Of a stretch of DNA of 64,000 nt, positions 47,052 to 56,326 are shown piece after piece. Location: NCBI GenBank assembly GCA_009779745.1, contig WRDR01000008.1:1-64000 (forward strand), given 5' to 3'. Numbering within the stretch: the first letter of the stretch is position 1; each line of letters begins with the position of its first letter. This DNA comes from Alphaproteobacteria bacterium (lineage in GTDB: Bacteria; Pseudomonadota; Alphaproteobacteria; UBA9219). Made by a program: the position numbers and the translations under genes. The notes below the pieces were generated by a model. It searched no databases. It saw only the letters and a list, made by a program, of their open reading frames with translations, and was not told where the DNA came from.

Positions 47052-47627
47052 ATGAAACTAAAGATATGCGGATTGAAAACATTGCAGGATATAGACTGCG
47101 TCAACAAAGCGAATGTTGATTACGCCGGTTTTGTGTTCACGCCTCACCGCCAGCAGATAAGCGTTAAGACGGCAAAGGTATTGAAAGCAGCATTGAGTCC
47201 TAAAATAAAATCCGTAGGAGTATTTGTCAACGAACCTAGCGATTTTATCAAGGACATCATAGATGAAGGCATTATCGACTTGGTACAATTTCACGGAGAT
47301 ACGGAATATGAAATGCCCTGCCCTGCAATAAAAGCCTTCCGTATGAGGACTAAAGAAGACATCAAACCTACGAACTGCGATTTTGTTTTGTTTGATTCGT
47401 TCAAAGAAGGTACAAAAGGAGCAGCCGGAGAGATGTTTGACTGGCGGCTTATAGAAGGTTATAGCGAAAAGCCGTTTTTTCTCGCAGGCGGCATAGATAT
47501 TACGAATGTCAAAAAAGCTATGGAGTTGAATCCGTACTGCATAGACATATCAAGCGGTGTTGAGGAAAACAAAGAAAAATCACTTACAAAAATCATGGAG
47601 GTTGCTTATGAGTGTAAGATTCGGTGA
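47052..47627 (+). CDS. trpF: Phosphoribosylanthranilate isomerase TrpF
   Basis: Amadori rearrangement in tryptophan synthesis. It starts MKLKICGLK at the ATG at 47052, 6 bases after GGAGG, and has the general base Cys in KICGL, the VGVFVN block, [10 protein letters not shown], the general acid region (LFDSF) and FFLAGGID, and ends with [12 protein letters not shown]. The 191 residues are short-normal. It is the first gene after the attenuator. Its end overlaps the trpB start by 20 bases. Confidence 0.95.
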   Translation: MKLKICGLKTLQDIDCVNKANVDYAGFVFTPHRQQISVKTAKVLKAALSPKIKSVGVFVNEPSDFIKDIIDEGIIDLVQFHGDTEYEMPCPAIKAFRMRTKEDIKPTNCDFVLFDSFKEGTKGAAGEMFDWRLIEGYSEKPFFLAGGIDITNVKKAMELNPYCIDISSGVEENKEKSLTKIMEVAYECKIR

Positions 47628-48783
47628 GTTCGGCGGGCAATACATGCCTGAAACTCTGATGAACGCAGTAATAGAGCTTGAAAAAGCATACAATTACTAC
47701 AAAAACGACAAAGGCTTCACAGACGAATTGTCCGGGCTTTTGAACAACTATGCGGGCCGGCCTTCTCTGTTGTATTCTGCTGAAAATATGACGAAAGATT
47801 TGGGCGGAGCGAAAATTTATCTTAAACGGGAAGATTTAAACCATACCGGCTCGCATAAGATAAACAATGTGCTGGGTCAGGCTCTTCTGGCAAAAAAAAT
47901 GGGAAAGACCAGACTTATAGCGGAAACAGGCGCAGGACAGCACGGAGTAGCAACGGCAACAGCCGCTGCGCTTTTCAAAATGGAATGTGAAGTTTTTATG
48001 GGAAAGGAAGACATAGAGCGGCAGGCATTGAATGTGTACCGCATGAGGCTGATGGGCGCAAAAGTGCACAGCGTGACTTCCGGCACTCAGACCTTAAAAG
48101 ACGCAGTGAACGAAACCATGCGGGAGTGGTCAAAGCGCATACACGATACTCACTATGTTTTGGGTACAGTGATGGGGCCGCATCCGTTTCCTACAATGGT
48201 GCGTGATTTCCAAAGCGTCATTAGCCGTGAGGCGCGCGCGCAGATATTGGAATATGAAGGTGCACTGCCGAAAGCAGTCATAGCCTGCGTAGGCGGCGGC
48301 AGCAATGCCATAGGCGCATTTTATCATTTTATCCCTGATGAAGGCGTAGAACTAATCGGATGCGAAGCAGCAGGACTCGGTGCGGATACTCCGCAAAACG
48401 CAGCGACTATAACAAACGGCTCGCCCGGAATCTTCCACGGCATGAAATCACTGTTCTGTCAGGACGAGTACGGACAGATAGCTCCGGTGTATTCTATTTC
48501 CGCAGGACTCGATTATCCCGGAATAGGACCGGAACACGCTGATCTTCATCAAAAAGGCAGAGCTAAATACGTGGCGATAACCGACACGGAAGCAGTGGAA
48601 GCATTTGAGTATCTCTCGAAAATGGAAGGAATAATTCCTGCCGTAGAGTCGGCTCACGCAGTTGCCTATGCAATGAAAGCTATTAAAGACTACGAAGGTT
48701 CAATCATCATTACTATTTCCGGGCGCGGCGACAAAGACGTTGCAAGCATTGCTCGTTATAAAGGAGAAAATTTACATGAGTAA
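47608..48783 (+). CDS. trpB: Tryptophan synthase beta chain TrpB
   Basis: PLP enzyme joining indole and serine to tryptophan. It has [14 protein letters not shown], the PLP lysine in [14 protein letters not shown], the [13 protein letters not shown] block, [10 protein letters not shown] and the C-terminal SGRGDKDV. The 391 residues are complete from ATG at 47608. By eye the wording is closer to Clostridia-type TrpB than to alphaproteobacterial sequences. It overlaps trpF by 20 bases and trpA by 8. Confidence 0.96.
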   Translation: MSVRFGEFGGQYMPETLMNAVIELEKAYNYYKNDKGFTDELSGLLNNYAGRPSLLYSAENMTKDLGGAKIYLKREDLNHTGSHKINNVLGQALLAKKMGKTRLIAETGAGQHGVATATAAALFKMECEVFMGKEDIERQALNVYRMRLMGAKVHSVTSGTQTLKDAVNETMREWSKRIHDTHYVLGTVMGPHPFPTMVRDFQSVISREARAQILEYEGALPKAVIACVGGGSNAIGAFYHFIPDEGVELIGCEAAGLGADTPQNAATITNGSPGIFHGMKSLFCQDEYGQIAPVYSISAGLDYPGIGPEHADLHQKGRAKYVAITDTEAVEAFEYLSKMEGIIPAVESAHAVAYAMKAIKDYEGSIIITISGRGDKDVASIARYKGENLHE

Positions 48784-49513
48784 AAAATTCATCAGCTTCA
48801 TCACAGCAGGCGATCCTTCTATGGACAAAACAAAAGAGTTCATTGAAGTTCTGGCGGAATACAGCCATGTCATAGAAATAGGTCTTCCTTTTTCCGATCC
48901 TATCGCGGAAGGGGAAGTAATAGAAGCCGCCAACGTGCGCGCTCTGCAAAACAGAGCTACAACAGATAAGATGTTTTTTATGCTTGAGACTGTAACATTC
49001 GATAAGATAGTTATTTTGACTTACGCAAATCCGGTCTTCGTTTACGGTTATGAAAAGTTTTTCAAACGCTGCCAAGAATGCAAAGTGTACGGCGTCATTA
49101 TTCCGGACCTGCCTTTTGAAGAACGGGGCGAAGCAGCAGTTTATGCTGATAAGTACAGCGTGCATTTGATAACGCTTATTGCGCCAACCTCTGCGGAACG
49201 AGTGAAAATGTTAGCCAAAAACGCAACCGGATTCATTTATCTGGTTTCTTCTATGGGTGTTACAGGCATTCGCAGCGAATTCGACTTAGACCTGACGGAT
49301 ATAGTAAAACAGATACGGGAAGTCACAGACGTGCCTATATACATCGGCTTCGGCATATCCACGCCTGAACACGCAGCAAGAATGCGGGAGATAGCGGACG
49401 GCGTGATAGTAGGCAGTGCCTTTGTGAAAATCATAGCCCAGCACGGAAGAAAGAGCGCACCGCACCTAAGAAAATTAATTAAGGAATTAACCGATCCTCA
49501 TTTGATTGAATAG
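48776..49513 (+). CDS. trpA: Tryptophan synthase alpha chain TrpA
   Basis: Releases indole from indole-3-glycerol phosphate for TrpB. It has [36 protein letters not shown] with the catalytic Glu in [27 protein letters not shown] and [22 protein letters not shown]. The second catalytic acid is Glu (IAEGE) where the E. coli enzyme has Asp60 (LADGP). This form and the GYEKFFKRC and PFEERGE wording resemble Clostridia-type TrpA. It has 245 residues. The last 22 bases including the stop are the left arm of a perfect inverted repeat. Confidence 0.95.
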   Translation: MSKKFISFITAGDPSMDKTKEFIEVLAEYSHVIEIGLPFSDPIAEGEVIEAANVRALQNRATTDKMFFMLETVTFDKIVILTYANPVFVYGYEKFFKRCQECKVYGVIIPDLPFEERGEAAVYADKYSVHLITLIAPTSAERVKMLAKNATGFIYLVSSMGVTGIRSEFDLDLTDIVKQIREVTDVPIYIGFGISTPEHAARMREIADGVIVGSAFVKIIAQHGRKSAPHLRKLIKELTDPHLIE

Positions 49514-49663
49514 GATTGGAAGACCAAGCAAAAATGATATGAATGAGAGGAGCAATCCCGCAGGAATATCGGAATATATTTCAAGGGATTGCAACGAAGC
49601 AGTCACTCATTTTTGCGAAGAGCGTAGCGTGTATTACAATTCTATTCAATCAAATGAGGATCG
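49492..49663. repeat. 172-bp nested inverted-repeat element between trpA and trpD
   Basis: The outer arms are 22 bp and perfect: 49492-49513, covering the end of trpA with its stop, and 49642-49663, covering the GAGGA ribosome site of trpD. Inner perfect arms are GCAAAAATGA/TCATTTTTGC (49528-49537, 49607-49616) and GCAATCCC/GGGATTGC (49552-49559, 49585-49592). The element could be a palindromic mobile repeat or an intercistronic RNA fold. It stays open in the trpD frame, so a TTG start at 49506 would add 54 residues. Confidence 0.8.
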
Positions 49664-49667
49664 AAAA

Positions 49668-50687
49668 ATGTATAAAGAATTATTATCAAAAATAACGAGC
49701 TTTCAGGAAATGAAAGGCGATGACATCAGCGCATTAATCGCAAAGATAAATGCCGGCGAGATTTCGGACGTTCAAATCGCCGGGTTTCAGGTTGCGCTGT
49801 TGATGAAAGGAGCGACTAAGGACGAGCTGGCGCATTTTGCCAAAGCCATGCGCGACAACTGCGTGCCTCTGCGCCCGAAAGTATCGGGCGAACTCATGGA
49901 TACATGCGGAACCGGCGGAGGGCTGTCGACTTTTAATATCTCGACTGCAACTGCTATTGTTGCAGCCGCAGCCGGCATTCCGATAGCAAAGCACGGCAGC
50001 CGTTCGCTTGCCAGTCTTTCCGGCAGCGCGGACGTGCTGGAAGCCCTCGGAGTGAACATCAACCTGAATCCAAGCCAAGTCGAAAAAATGATTGAGGAAA
50101 TAGGGATTGCGTTTTTATACGCTCCTCTGTTCCACCCGGTCATGTGTAAAGTTTTGCCTGCTGAATCCGATTTGGGAATCAAAACTATTTTCTATACGAT
50201 AATCGGTCCTCTTATAAATCCTGCGTTCGCACAGCGTCATCTGCTGGGCGTGTACAAACTGGAGCTGCTCGATACGGTAACGTATGTAGCCAAAGAGCTT
50301 GGATATACAAACGCTATGTTTGTGCATGGTCTTGACGGACTCGATGAAATCTCTCTGCTTGGAAAAACGCGCATCAATCATCTGCGTAATGGCGAGGTTA
50401 CTACGTTTGAAATACAGCCCGAGGACTTTGGATTGTCGAGGTGTAAACTGGAGGACATAAAGTCCAGCACACCGGAACATAACGCAACAATAATCAAAGG
50501 CGTATTTGAAGGGAAAATTCTTGACTCAAACAAAGATGCGGTCGTGCTTAATGCCGCAGGAGCTTTGGTTGTCGGTAGCAAGGCTGACGATTTCAAACAG
50601 GGAGTTGCGTTGGCGAAAAGCATAATCGAGAGCGGTGCCGCTAAAAAGAAACTGGAAGAACTGAAAGAAATGTCGAATGATTTCTAA
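49668..50687 (+). CDS. trpD: Anthranilate phosphoribosyltransferase TrpD
   Basis: Transfers the phosphoribosyl group of PRPP to anthranilate. It has DTCGTGGGLSTFNIST, the KHGSRSLASLSGSADVLEALG block, FLYAPLFHPVM, TIIGPLINPA and VHGLDGLDEISL. The 339 residues from ATG at 49668 are complete. GAGGA lies 8 bases upstream, inside the right arm of the inverted repeat. It is a single-domain TrpD, not fused to TrpG. It overlaps trpC by 11 bases. Confidence 0.95.
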   Translation: MYKELLSKITSFQEMKGDDISALIAKINAGEISDVQIAGFQVALLMKGATKDELAHFAKAMRDNCVPLRPKVSGELMDTCGTGGGLSTFNISTATAIVAAAAGIPIAKHGSRSLASLSGSADVLEALGVNINLNPSQVEKMIEEIGIAFLYAPLFHPVMCKVLPAESDLGIKTIFYTIIGPLINPAFAQRHLLGVYKLELLDTVTYVAKELGYTNAMFVHGLDGLDEISLLGKTRINHLRNGEVTTFEIQPEDFGLSRCKLEDIKSSTPEHNATIIKGVFEGKILDSNKDAVVLNAAGALVVGSKADDFKQGVALAKSIIESGAAKKKLEELKEMSNDF

Positions 50688-51300
50688 AACCATAATAGAC
50701 TTTAAACCTATATCGCCTCAGCACGGCGATTTATTCAAAGGAAGAAATCCCGTTGATATAGCGCGTCAGCTTGAAAAAGCCGGAGTACTGGGACTGTCGG
50801 TTGTCACGGCAAAAGAACACTTCGGCGGTTCGCTGGATTTGCTGCGTTCTATAGCAAAAGCTGTCAGCCTTCCTGTATTGCGCAAAGATTTTATAAAGAG
50901 CGAGAATGATTTGTACGAGACTCGCGAATGCGGCGCAAAGGGAGTTCTGTTGATATGTGCCACTACGGAAAATATCGGTGCGCTGCACGAGAAAGCATTG
51001 TCGCTTGGCTTAAAACCCGTAGTAGAAGTGCACACACCAAAAGAAATGAAACTGGCGGAAAGTATCAATGCGAAAATAATCGGCATAAACAATAAAAACA
51101 TAACTGTGCTGGAAAAAGATGACGGCACTGTTGAGCATACTCTTGAACTGATAAAGACTGCTCCGAAAGGAACATATATAATCAGTGAAAGCGGCATATC
51201 CTGTAAAGAGGACGCAGAGAAAGTTTTAAAAGCCGGCGCAAATGCAGTCCTTATCGGCACAGCTTTTTGGCAGGGCAAAATTATTTATGCGTCCCTGTAG
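50677..51300 (+). CDS. trpC: Indole-3-glycerol phosphate synthase TrpC, short form
   Basis: Ring closure step making indole-3-glycerol phosphate. It has [20 protein letters not shown] with the catalytic Lys, [15 protein letters not shown] and [25 protein letters not shown]. The 207 residues lack the roughly 45-residue N-terminal helix region of the usual 250-270-residue enzyme. The first catalytic block is [11 protein letters not shown], with Asp where most have Glu (E-x-K-x-x-SPS). The last 20 bases overlap the 3' end of dut on the opposite strand, and no terminator is visible between them. Confidence 0.92.
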   Translation: MISKTIIDFKPISPQHGDLFKGRNPVDIARQLEKAGVLGLSVVTAKEHFGGSLDLLRSIAKAVSLPVLRKDFIKSENDLYETRECGAKGVLLICATTENIGALHEKALSLGLKPVVEVHTPKEMKLAESINAKIIGINNKNITVLEKDDGTVEHTLELIKTAPKGTYIISESGISCKEDAEKVLKAGANAVLIGTAFWQGKIIYASL

Positions 51301-51742
51301 AGCCGAACCCTCCGGTTCCTCTTGCAGTTTCGGAAAGTTCGTCAGTTATATCGAATGCTGCCTTTTCATATTTTGCGATTACCATTTGAGCAATGCGCAT
51401 TCCTTTTGTGATAGTGAAATCCTCGCTGCCCAGATTAGCCAGAATAACCTGCACCTCGCCTCTGTAGTCCGAATCTATAGTACCCGGAGAATTAAGAACG
51501 GTTATCCCGTGCTTTATTGCGAGACCGGAGCGCGGGCGTACCTGCGCTTCATATCCTACTGGAATCGCCATAGCAAAACCCGTAGGAATCAGTTTTCTCT
51601 GCATTGGTTTTAGGACAATGTCTTCAGAAATAGCAGCGCACAAATCCGTGCCGGCCGCATGTTCCGTAGCATAAACCGGCAGCCATTCTTTACTGCCATG
51701 CTCTAGGATTTTTATTTCAATTTTCCATTTTCCATTTTCCAT
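51281..51742 (-). CDS. dut: dUTP diphosphatase (dUTPase)
   Basis: Hydrolyses dUTP to dUMP. All five trimeric dUTPase motifs are present: [43 protein letters not shown] and [10 protein letters not shown]. It has 153 residues from the ATG at 51742. The first ten residues ([10 protein letters not shown]) are translated from the TTTCCAT/TTTCAAT array, read on the minus strand, and the start lies 2 bases from the end of the upstream SPFH gene. It ends inside trpC on the opposite strand. Confidence 0.95.
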   Translation of the reverse strand: MENGKWKIEIKILEHGSKEWLPVYATEHAAGTDLCAAISEDIVLKPMQRKLIPTGFAMAIPVGYEAQVRPRSGLAIKHGITVLNSPGTIDSDYRGEVQVILANLGSEDFTITKGMRIAQMVIAKYEKAAFDITDELSETARGTGGFGSTGTHK

Positions 51743-51749
51743 TTTCAAT
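51715..51749. repeat. Period-7 array at the SPFH stop and dut start
   Basis: TTTCAAT, TTTCCAT three times, TTTCAAT in register, complements of ATGGAAA and ATTGAAA. It carries the stop region of the SPFH gene and the start and first codons of dut on the minus strand. Confidence 0.9.
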
Positions 51750-52596
51750 TTCTTCCAAAAAACCCTCTCACCGTTTCCTGAATATCAGCAGGCACTATGA
51801 CCAGCTTACTGTTGGAAGAGTCTGACATTTTTTCCATCATTCTGATGTACTTCTCGCCTAACAAATACGTCATAGGAGCACCGCCTGTACCGATAGTTTC
51901 CGTTATGCGCTGTATGGCTTCGGCAGATGCTTTTGCCAGAGTAACCTGAGCCTCGGCATCTCTTCTGGCAGACTCCAGTCTTGCTTCTGCCTGTAAAATC
52001 ATAGACTGCTTATCGCCTTCTGCTCTTGTGACTACCGCTTTTCTCTCTCTTTCCGAGGCAGCTTGCATTTCCATAGATTTCTGCATAGAGGCGGACGGTT
52101 TTATATCCTGAATCTCTACGGACTTTATAGTAAGCCCCCAGTCCAGCACTTCATTGGCAATGTTCTCTCTGAGTTTTGCCTTGATGTGGTCTCGAGAAGA
52201 CAGCGCAACGTCCAGCTCCATCTCACCGATAATAGAACGAAGCGAAGTCATGATAAGATTTCTTATGCCTTCCGCAAAATTGACAATACCGTAAACAGCT
52301 TTAACAGGATTAGTCACTTTCACAAAAGATATGGCATTTACTGTCAATAAAGCATTATCTTTCGTGATGACTTCCTGCTCCGGAACATTCAGCATAATAT
52401 CTTTTGTAATAACCTTACTGGCTATTCTGTCAATGAAAGGCACCATTATGTTAAGCCCGGGAAGGAAAGTAGTATCGTATTTTCCCAGCCTTTCTATAAT
52501 CCACTCTTCGCCTTGAGGCACTATCCGCACAGCTCTAAGAAATCCTATTACTACTAGTACAAGCAGAAATAAAATAAAAATTTGACCGCCTTCCAT
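51745..52596 (-). CDS. SPFH (stomatin/paraslipin-like) membrane protein
   Basis: An N-terminal membrane helix ([18 protein letters not shown]) is followed by an SPFH domain ([29 protein letters not shown]) and a coiled-coil with [24 protein letters not shown]. The 283 residues resemble the QmcA/paraslipin type, which forms membrane microdomain oligomers and often works with an NfeD partner. The nfeD gene is directly upstream, 2 bases apart, so the pair forms an operon, with dut downstream. Confidence 0.93.
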   Translation of the reverse strand: MEGGQIFILFLLVLVVIGFLRAVRIVPQGEEWIIERLGKYDTTFLPGLNIMVPFIDRIASKVITKDIMLNVPEQEVITKDNALLTVNAISFVKVTNPVKAVYGIVNFAEGIRNLIMTSLRSIIGEMELDVALSSRDHIKAKLRENIANEVLDWGLTIKSVEIQDIKPSASMQKSMEMQAASERERKAVVTRAEGDKQSMILQAEARLESARRDAEAQVTLAKASAEAIQRITETIGTGGAPMTYLLGEKYIRMMEKMSDSSNSKLVIVPADIQETVRGFFGRN

Positions 52597-52598
52597 GA

Positions 52599-53048
52599 TT
52601 ATATCTCCTTTGTAACTTTAAGAATATTGCCGTCTACACTTAGAACCTTGACTCTGTCTCCCGCATCTATTTTGTCGTCGCTCACGCACTCCCAGATTTC
52701 TGTGCCGAGCAGCGGCACTTGAAAGCGGACTCTGCTTTTGCCGAACGGCTCCAGAGGGTCTACAAGGAGTCCTACTTCGCCGATAGCCTGAGCCGAGGAT
52801 TGACCTGATTTTGTTTTACAGAGAGGTTTGTAAACCTTAAACCAGAAAACTAGGAAGATTGTCGAGATTACTATCCACGTAAGAATTTGTGCGGAAAAAC
52901 CCACTGCCGGCATTAGCCATACTAAAAGTGCCATTAACAATGCGCCCAGTCCGAACCATATCAATATGAAAAACGGAAGAAACAGCTCTAAGAAGAGCAG
53001 CACCACTCCCAATACAGCCCAGTTATACCATTCCAGCCATTCTAACAT
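52599..53048 (-). CDS. NfeD-family membrane protein
   Basis: Three to four hydrophobic segments in the first 85 residues (LGVVLLFLELFLPFFILIWFG; ILTWIVISTIFLVFWF) are followed by a C-terminal OB-fold NfeD domain (GEVGLLVDPLEPFGKSRVRF... LGTEIWECVSDDKIDAGDRVKVL). The 149 residues are the short YbbJ-like form without a protease. It is paired with the SPFH gene, as in many genomes. The divergent gap to rpsO holds the rpsO leader. Confidence 0.9.
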   Translation of the reverse strand: MLEWLEWYNWAVLGVVLLFLELFLPFFILIWFGLGALLMALLVWLMPAVGFSAQILTWIVISTIFLVFWFKVYKPLCKTKSGQSSAQAIGEVGLLVDPLEPFGKSRVRFQVPLLGTEIWECVSDDKIDAGDRVKVLSVDGNILKVTKEI

Positions 53049-53243
53049 TGTTCAAGCACCTTTATTATTTTCAGACATGAGCAATATAACAAACAAAATT
53101 AACAAATTAAACATAAATTTCAGTTTTTTTGCAAGAGCCTACGAATTTACTGGTAAAGTGAGAAAAATTTGTGCATAAGAAAGGCTGTTTCGTGTGTACT
53201 CACTGGGCGGCATCCTGGTTGTACTGCACGGTGAACGGTCTGG

Positions 53244-53278
53244 TAACGCATCTATCGAACTGAGATACGCTAGCTGGA
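53244..53278 (+). promoter_or_regulatory. 35-nt leader element upstream of rpsO
   Basis: A 35-nt sequence with core ATCTATCGAACTGAGATACG, 24 bases before the rpsO ATG, that recurs with only three differences before pnp (53667-53701). It can form a short hairpin (ATCT/AGAT with an outer G-C). Both copies are followed by AAAAGGAACAAAAG and the ATG. A shared binding or cleavage site in the two mRNAs is likely. Confidence 0.75.
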
Positions 53279-53302
53279 CACATAAGAAAAGGAACAAAAG
53301 AG

Positions 53303-53590
53303 ATGTCGAGAACTATAAACAAAAAGGCGCTTAGTTCGCGCAAAAAAGAAATCATATCTAAACACTCCAGAAATGCTAAAGATACGGGCTCGCCTGAGGT
53401 ACAAATCGCAGTGCTTACGGACAGGATTGTTCATCTTACCAAGCATTTTGAAGAGCACAAAAAAGATCACCACTCGAGAAGAGGTCTTCTCATGATGGTA
53501 AGCAAACGCCGCGTTCTTTTGAACTATATCAAAAGGACTAAACCTGATGTATATGAGAAATTAATTGCAGAACTGGGCTTACGCAGGTAA
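53303..53590 (+). CDS. rpsO: 30S ribosomal protein S15
   Basis: Binds 16S rRNA at the platform. It has the family core [37 protein letters not shown] and [13 protein letters not shown] in 95 residues. The ATG at 53303 has GGAAC upstream. The rpsO-pnp pairing is conserved in proteobacteria and is a known site of post-transcriptional control. Confidence 0.97.
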   Translation: MSRTINKKALSSRKKEIISKHSRNAKDTGSPEVQIAVLTDRIVHLTKHFEEHKKDHHSRRGLLMMVSKRRVLLNYIKRTKPDVYEKLIAELGLRR

Positions 53591-53612
53591 TAGGAAATTG
53601 TTTTAGTCGGTT

Positions 53613-53646
53613 GCTGCTATTGCTCTGAATAGTAATAGCAGCTTTT
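53613..53646 (+). terminator. Intercistronic terminator between rpsO and pnp
   Basis: GCTGCTATT (53613-53621) pairs perfectly with AATAGCAGC (53634-53642), followed by four T. The short T-run suggests partial termination with some read-through into pnp, as at the equivalent place in E. coli. Confidence 0.7.
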
Positions 53647-53657
53647 GTTGTTGGTTG

Positions 53658-53701
53658 TAGCGTATTTAACGTATCTATCGAACTGAGATACGCTAACTAG
53701 A
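53658..53701 (+). promoter_or_regulatory. 35-nt leader element upstream of pnp with alternative stems
   Basis: This copy of the rpsO leader element (53667-53701) forms CGTATCT/AGATACG (7 bp, loop 9) and, alternatively, TAGCGTAT/ATACGCTA (53658-53665 with 53688-53695, 8 bp). The two stems exclude each other. It lies about 41 bases before the pnp ATG. In E. coli, pnp autoregulates through a leader hairpin cut by RNase III; this may be the local version. Confidence 0.75.
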
Positions 53702-53742
53702 ATGTGGTAAAAAGCATAAAAGAGAAAAAAGGAACAAAAGAA

Positions 53743-55854
53743 ATGTTTAAGGTTTATCGTAAAGAAATGGAATGGGGCGGAAAGACTCTAACGTTGGAAA
53801 CTGGAAGAATCGCCCGTCAGGCAGACGGCACAGTATTGGTTACTTACGGAGAAACATCTGTATTATGTACAGTAGTAAGCGGTCAGAAACCTAAGGAAGG
53901 TCAGGATTTTTTTCCTCTGACTGTAAACTATCAGGAAAAGGCTTTTGCCGCAGGCAAAATACCCGGAGGATATTTCAAAAGAGAAGGCCGTCCTTCAGAA
54001 AAAGAAACGCTGGTCAGCCGTTTGATCGACCGTCCGATTCGCCCTCTGTTCCCGGAAGGATTTTTGTGTGATACTCAGGTAATTGCGACTGTGCTTAGTC
54101 ATGATTTGTCGAATGATTCTGATATTGCGGCTATCATCGGCTGTTCTGCTGCGCTTACTATATCGGGCATACCTTTCCTTGGACCTATCGGTGCAGCCAA
54201 GGTTGGGTTTAAAGACAACGAGTTTATTCTCAACCCTACTATTCAGGAAAAAGCGGAATCCGAACTGGAGCTGGTAGTAGCCGGCACTAGGGACGGCGTG
54301 CTTATGGTAGAGTCCGAGGCAAAAGAACTGTCTGAAGAAAAAATGCTGGAAGCAGTCGTCTTTGGGCACAAAGGTTTTCAGCCGGTATTGGATTTGATAA
54401 TATCTCTGGCAGAGGCAGCGGCAAAAGAGCCAAGGGAATTGCTACCGCCAACATATGACAAGAAGGATTTGCAGAACAAGCTGAAATCACTTATCGGCGC
54501 AGAGCTTTCTGATGCGTATTCCGAGACTGCAAAGATGCAGCGTTATGCAAAGCTTGATGCTGTGAAGGCAAAGGCTGTCTCGGACGCTTCTTTGATAGAG
54601 GCGTACACTGAAAAGCAGATTGCCGAGGCTTTGGAGCAGCTTAAATATGACCATGTCCGCAATATGATATTGGATACGGGCAAACGTATTGACGGAAGAG
54701 ACACTAAGACAGTAAGACCTATTGTCTGTGAAGTGGGAGTGCTTCCGCGTACGCACGGCTCTGCGCTGTTCACAAGAGGCGAGACTCAGGCTTTGGTAGT
54801 CACTACTTTGGGAACCGGTCAGGACGAACAGATAGTTGATGCGCTGGAAGGCGAGTACCGTGAGAATTTCATGCTGCACTATAACTTCCCTCCTTATTCG
54901 GTAGGAGAAACCGGACGCATGGGAAGTCCGGGAAGAAGAGAGATAGGACACGGAAAGCTGGCTTGGAGAGCAATCAATCCAATGCTGCCTGCTAAAGAGC
55001 AGTTTCCTTACACTATCAGAGTTGTATCAGAGATAACCGAGTCTAACGGCTCCAGCTCTATGGCGACAGTGTGCGGCTCTTCTTTGTCTTTGATGGACGC
55101 AGGAGTTCCGATGGAATCTTCAGTAGCCGGAATTGCTATGGGACTCATTAAAGAGAATAAGGGCTTTGCTGTTTTGACTGATATTCTTGGAGATGAGGAT
55201 CATCTCGGAGACATGGATTTCAAGGTGGCAGGCACTGCAAACGGCGTTACTGCGCTGCAAATGGACATTAAGATTACTTCTATTACTTATGACATTATGA
55301 AGACTGCTTTGGAACAGGCTAAGGCTGGAAGAATACATATTCTTTCTGAAATGGCAAAGGCTCTTGACATATCTAGGGATAGCGTAAATCAGAATGCGCC
55401 GCGCATAACGATGTTTACGATACCTAAGGACAAGATACGCGAAGTTATCGGTTCCGGCGGCAAGGTTATCAGAGAGATATGCGAGACTACCGGTGCTAAG
55501 GTTGACATAGAAGATGACGGCACTATAAAGGTAGCGTCTCCTGATGCAAAGGCTGCCGAGGCTGCCGTTAACTGGATAAAGAACATAGTGGCTGAACCGG
55601 AAGTAGGAGTTATCTATAAGGGTAAAGTTGTGAAGCTGTTGGAGTTCGGAGCTTTTGTAAACTTTCTTGGCTCTAGGGACGGATTGGTTCATGTTTCCGA
55701 AGTAAAACCTCACCGTGTCGAGAACATCTTTGATGTCCTTAAAATGGGCGAAGAAGTCTACGTAAAAGTAACTCACGTAGACGACAGAGGCAAAATCAAG
55801 CTGTCTATGAAGAACATAAACCAGACTACAGGGTTGGAAGAAGCGGCCTCTTAA
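53743..55854 (+). CDS. pnp: Polynucleotide phosphorylase
   Basis: Phosphorolytic 3'-to-5' exoribonuclease. It has two RNase PH domains ([16 protein letters not shown]...[20 protein letters not shown] and [22 protein letters not shown]), a KH domain ([15 protein letters not shown]) and an S1 domain ([20 protein letters not shown]). The 703 residues from ATG at 53743 ([11 protein letters not shown]) are complete; the in-frame start at 53704 lacks a ribosome site. Confidence 0.97.
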   Translation: MFKVYRKEMEWGGKTLTLETGRIARQADGTVLVTYGETSVLCTVVSGQKPKEGQDFFPLTVNYQEKAFAAGKIPGGYFKREGRPSEKETLVSRLIDRPIRPLFPEGFLCDTQVIATVLSHDLSNDSDIAAIIGCSAALTISGIPFLGPIGAAKVGFKDNEFILNPTIQEKAESELELVVAGTRDGVLMVESEAKELSEEKMLEAVVFGHKGFQPVLDLIISLAEAAAKEPRELLPPTYDKKDLQNKLKSLIGAELSDAYSETAKMQRYAKLDAVKAKAVSDASLIEAYTEKQIAEALEQLKYDHVRNMILDTGKRIDGRDTKTVRPIVCEVGVLPRTHGSALFTRGETQALVVTTLGTGQDEQIVDALEGEYRENFMLHYNFPPYSVGETGRMGSPGRREIGHGKLAWRAINPMLPAKEQFPYTIRVVSEITESNGSSSMATVCGSSLSLMDAGVPMESSVAGIAMGLIKENKGFAVLTDILGDEDHLGDMDFKVAGTANGVTALQMDIKITSITYDIMKTALEQAKAGRIHILSEMAKALDISRDSVNQNAPRITMFTIPKDKIREVIGSGGKVIREICETTGAKVDIEDDGTIKVASPDAKAAEAAVNWIKNIVAEPEVGVIYKGKVVKLLEFGAFVNFLGSRDGLVHVSEVKPHRVENIFDVLKMGEEVYVKVTHVDDRGKIKLSMKNINQTTGLEEAAS

Positions 55855-55897
55855 ATGTGAACTGGAAGCATATAACGAGTAGCTTGCACAGGTGTAT

Positions 55898-55942
55898 GCT
55901 GTCCTCCCGGCTGTCATTCCCGCGAAGGCGGGAATAGGGCAA
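55898..55942. repeat. REP-like palindromic repeat family B, copy 2
   Basis: GCTGTCCTCCCGGCTGTCAT followed by the same ATTCCCGC-GAAG-GCGGGAAT hairpin and AGGGCAA as at 40978-41028. It lies 43 bases after the pnp stop and may protect or end that mRNA. Confidence 0.9.
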
Positions 55943-55990
55943 GGTTGCCAGTTTCTACTCTATACTTTTTGTTATCTGTCGATAATTTTA

Positions 55991-56074
55991 CTAGGCAGAA
56001 TCAGTCGGCTTCGGTTTTCTGGGCATGAAAACCTCCTTTTATGCTATTATGTGGCACTTTTTAGACTTTATCAA
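55991..56074 (-). other. Promoter, ribosome site and 11-codon frame (gene remnant or micro-ORF)
   Basis: On the minus strand TTGATA (56069-56074) and CATAAT (56046-56051) are 17 bases apart. An AAAAGGAGG ribosome site (GGAGG at 56032-56036) precedes ATG at 56026, which opens MPRKPKPTDSA and stops at 55991. All initiation signals are strong, but the frame is tiny and is followed by the family B repeat. It could be the 5' stub of a lost gene or a real micro-peptide. The rest of the 55855-56326 gap is repeats. Confidence 0.5.
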
Positions 56075-56110
56075 ACTATTTTTAGGACTTTTTGGGAGAT
56101 ATGGTCAACA

Positions 56111-56172
56111 AAACCACTACCCCGTCACGCCTTATGGCGTGCCACCCCTTCCCTTAGAAAGGTAAGGGGAAT
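56111..56172 (+). repeat. Palindromic repeat family A, copy 3
   Basis: AAACCACTACCCCGTCACGC, then CTTATGGCGTGCCACCCC and the TTCCCTTAGAAAGGTAAGGG arm pair. It has the same inner ACGCC/GGCGT stem as copy 1 and one mismatch in the outer arm. Confidence 0.85.
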
Positions 56173-56196
56173 ACCTCAACACCCTTCAGCAACCCT

Positions 56197-56259
56197 CAAT
56201 TTTCCATTATCCATTTTCAATTTTCCATTTTTACAATTCTAAATTCTACATTCTCTCAA
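56197..56259. repeat. Period-7 array upstream of etfB
   Basis: Nine 7-mers in register mixing flavours: CAATTTT, CCATTAT, CCATTTT, CAATTTT, CCATTTT, TACAATT, CTAAATT, CTACATT, CTCTCAA. It ends 67 bases before the etfB start. Confidence 0.88.
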
Positions 56260-56326
56260 GATTCACCATTTAGTAATAATACCTTAGTACACTATCCTCT
56301 GAAAATTTCTTTAAAAAGAGGATTCC

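Noticed and set aside
49506-49667. A 54-residue N-terminal extension of TrpD from a TTG start
   Set aside because: The extension comes from the nested palindromic element, lacks similarity to TrpD, and the ATG at 49668 has a proper ribosome site.
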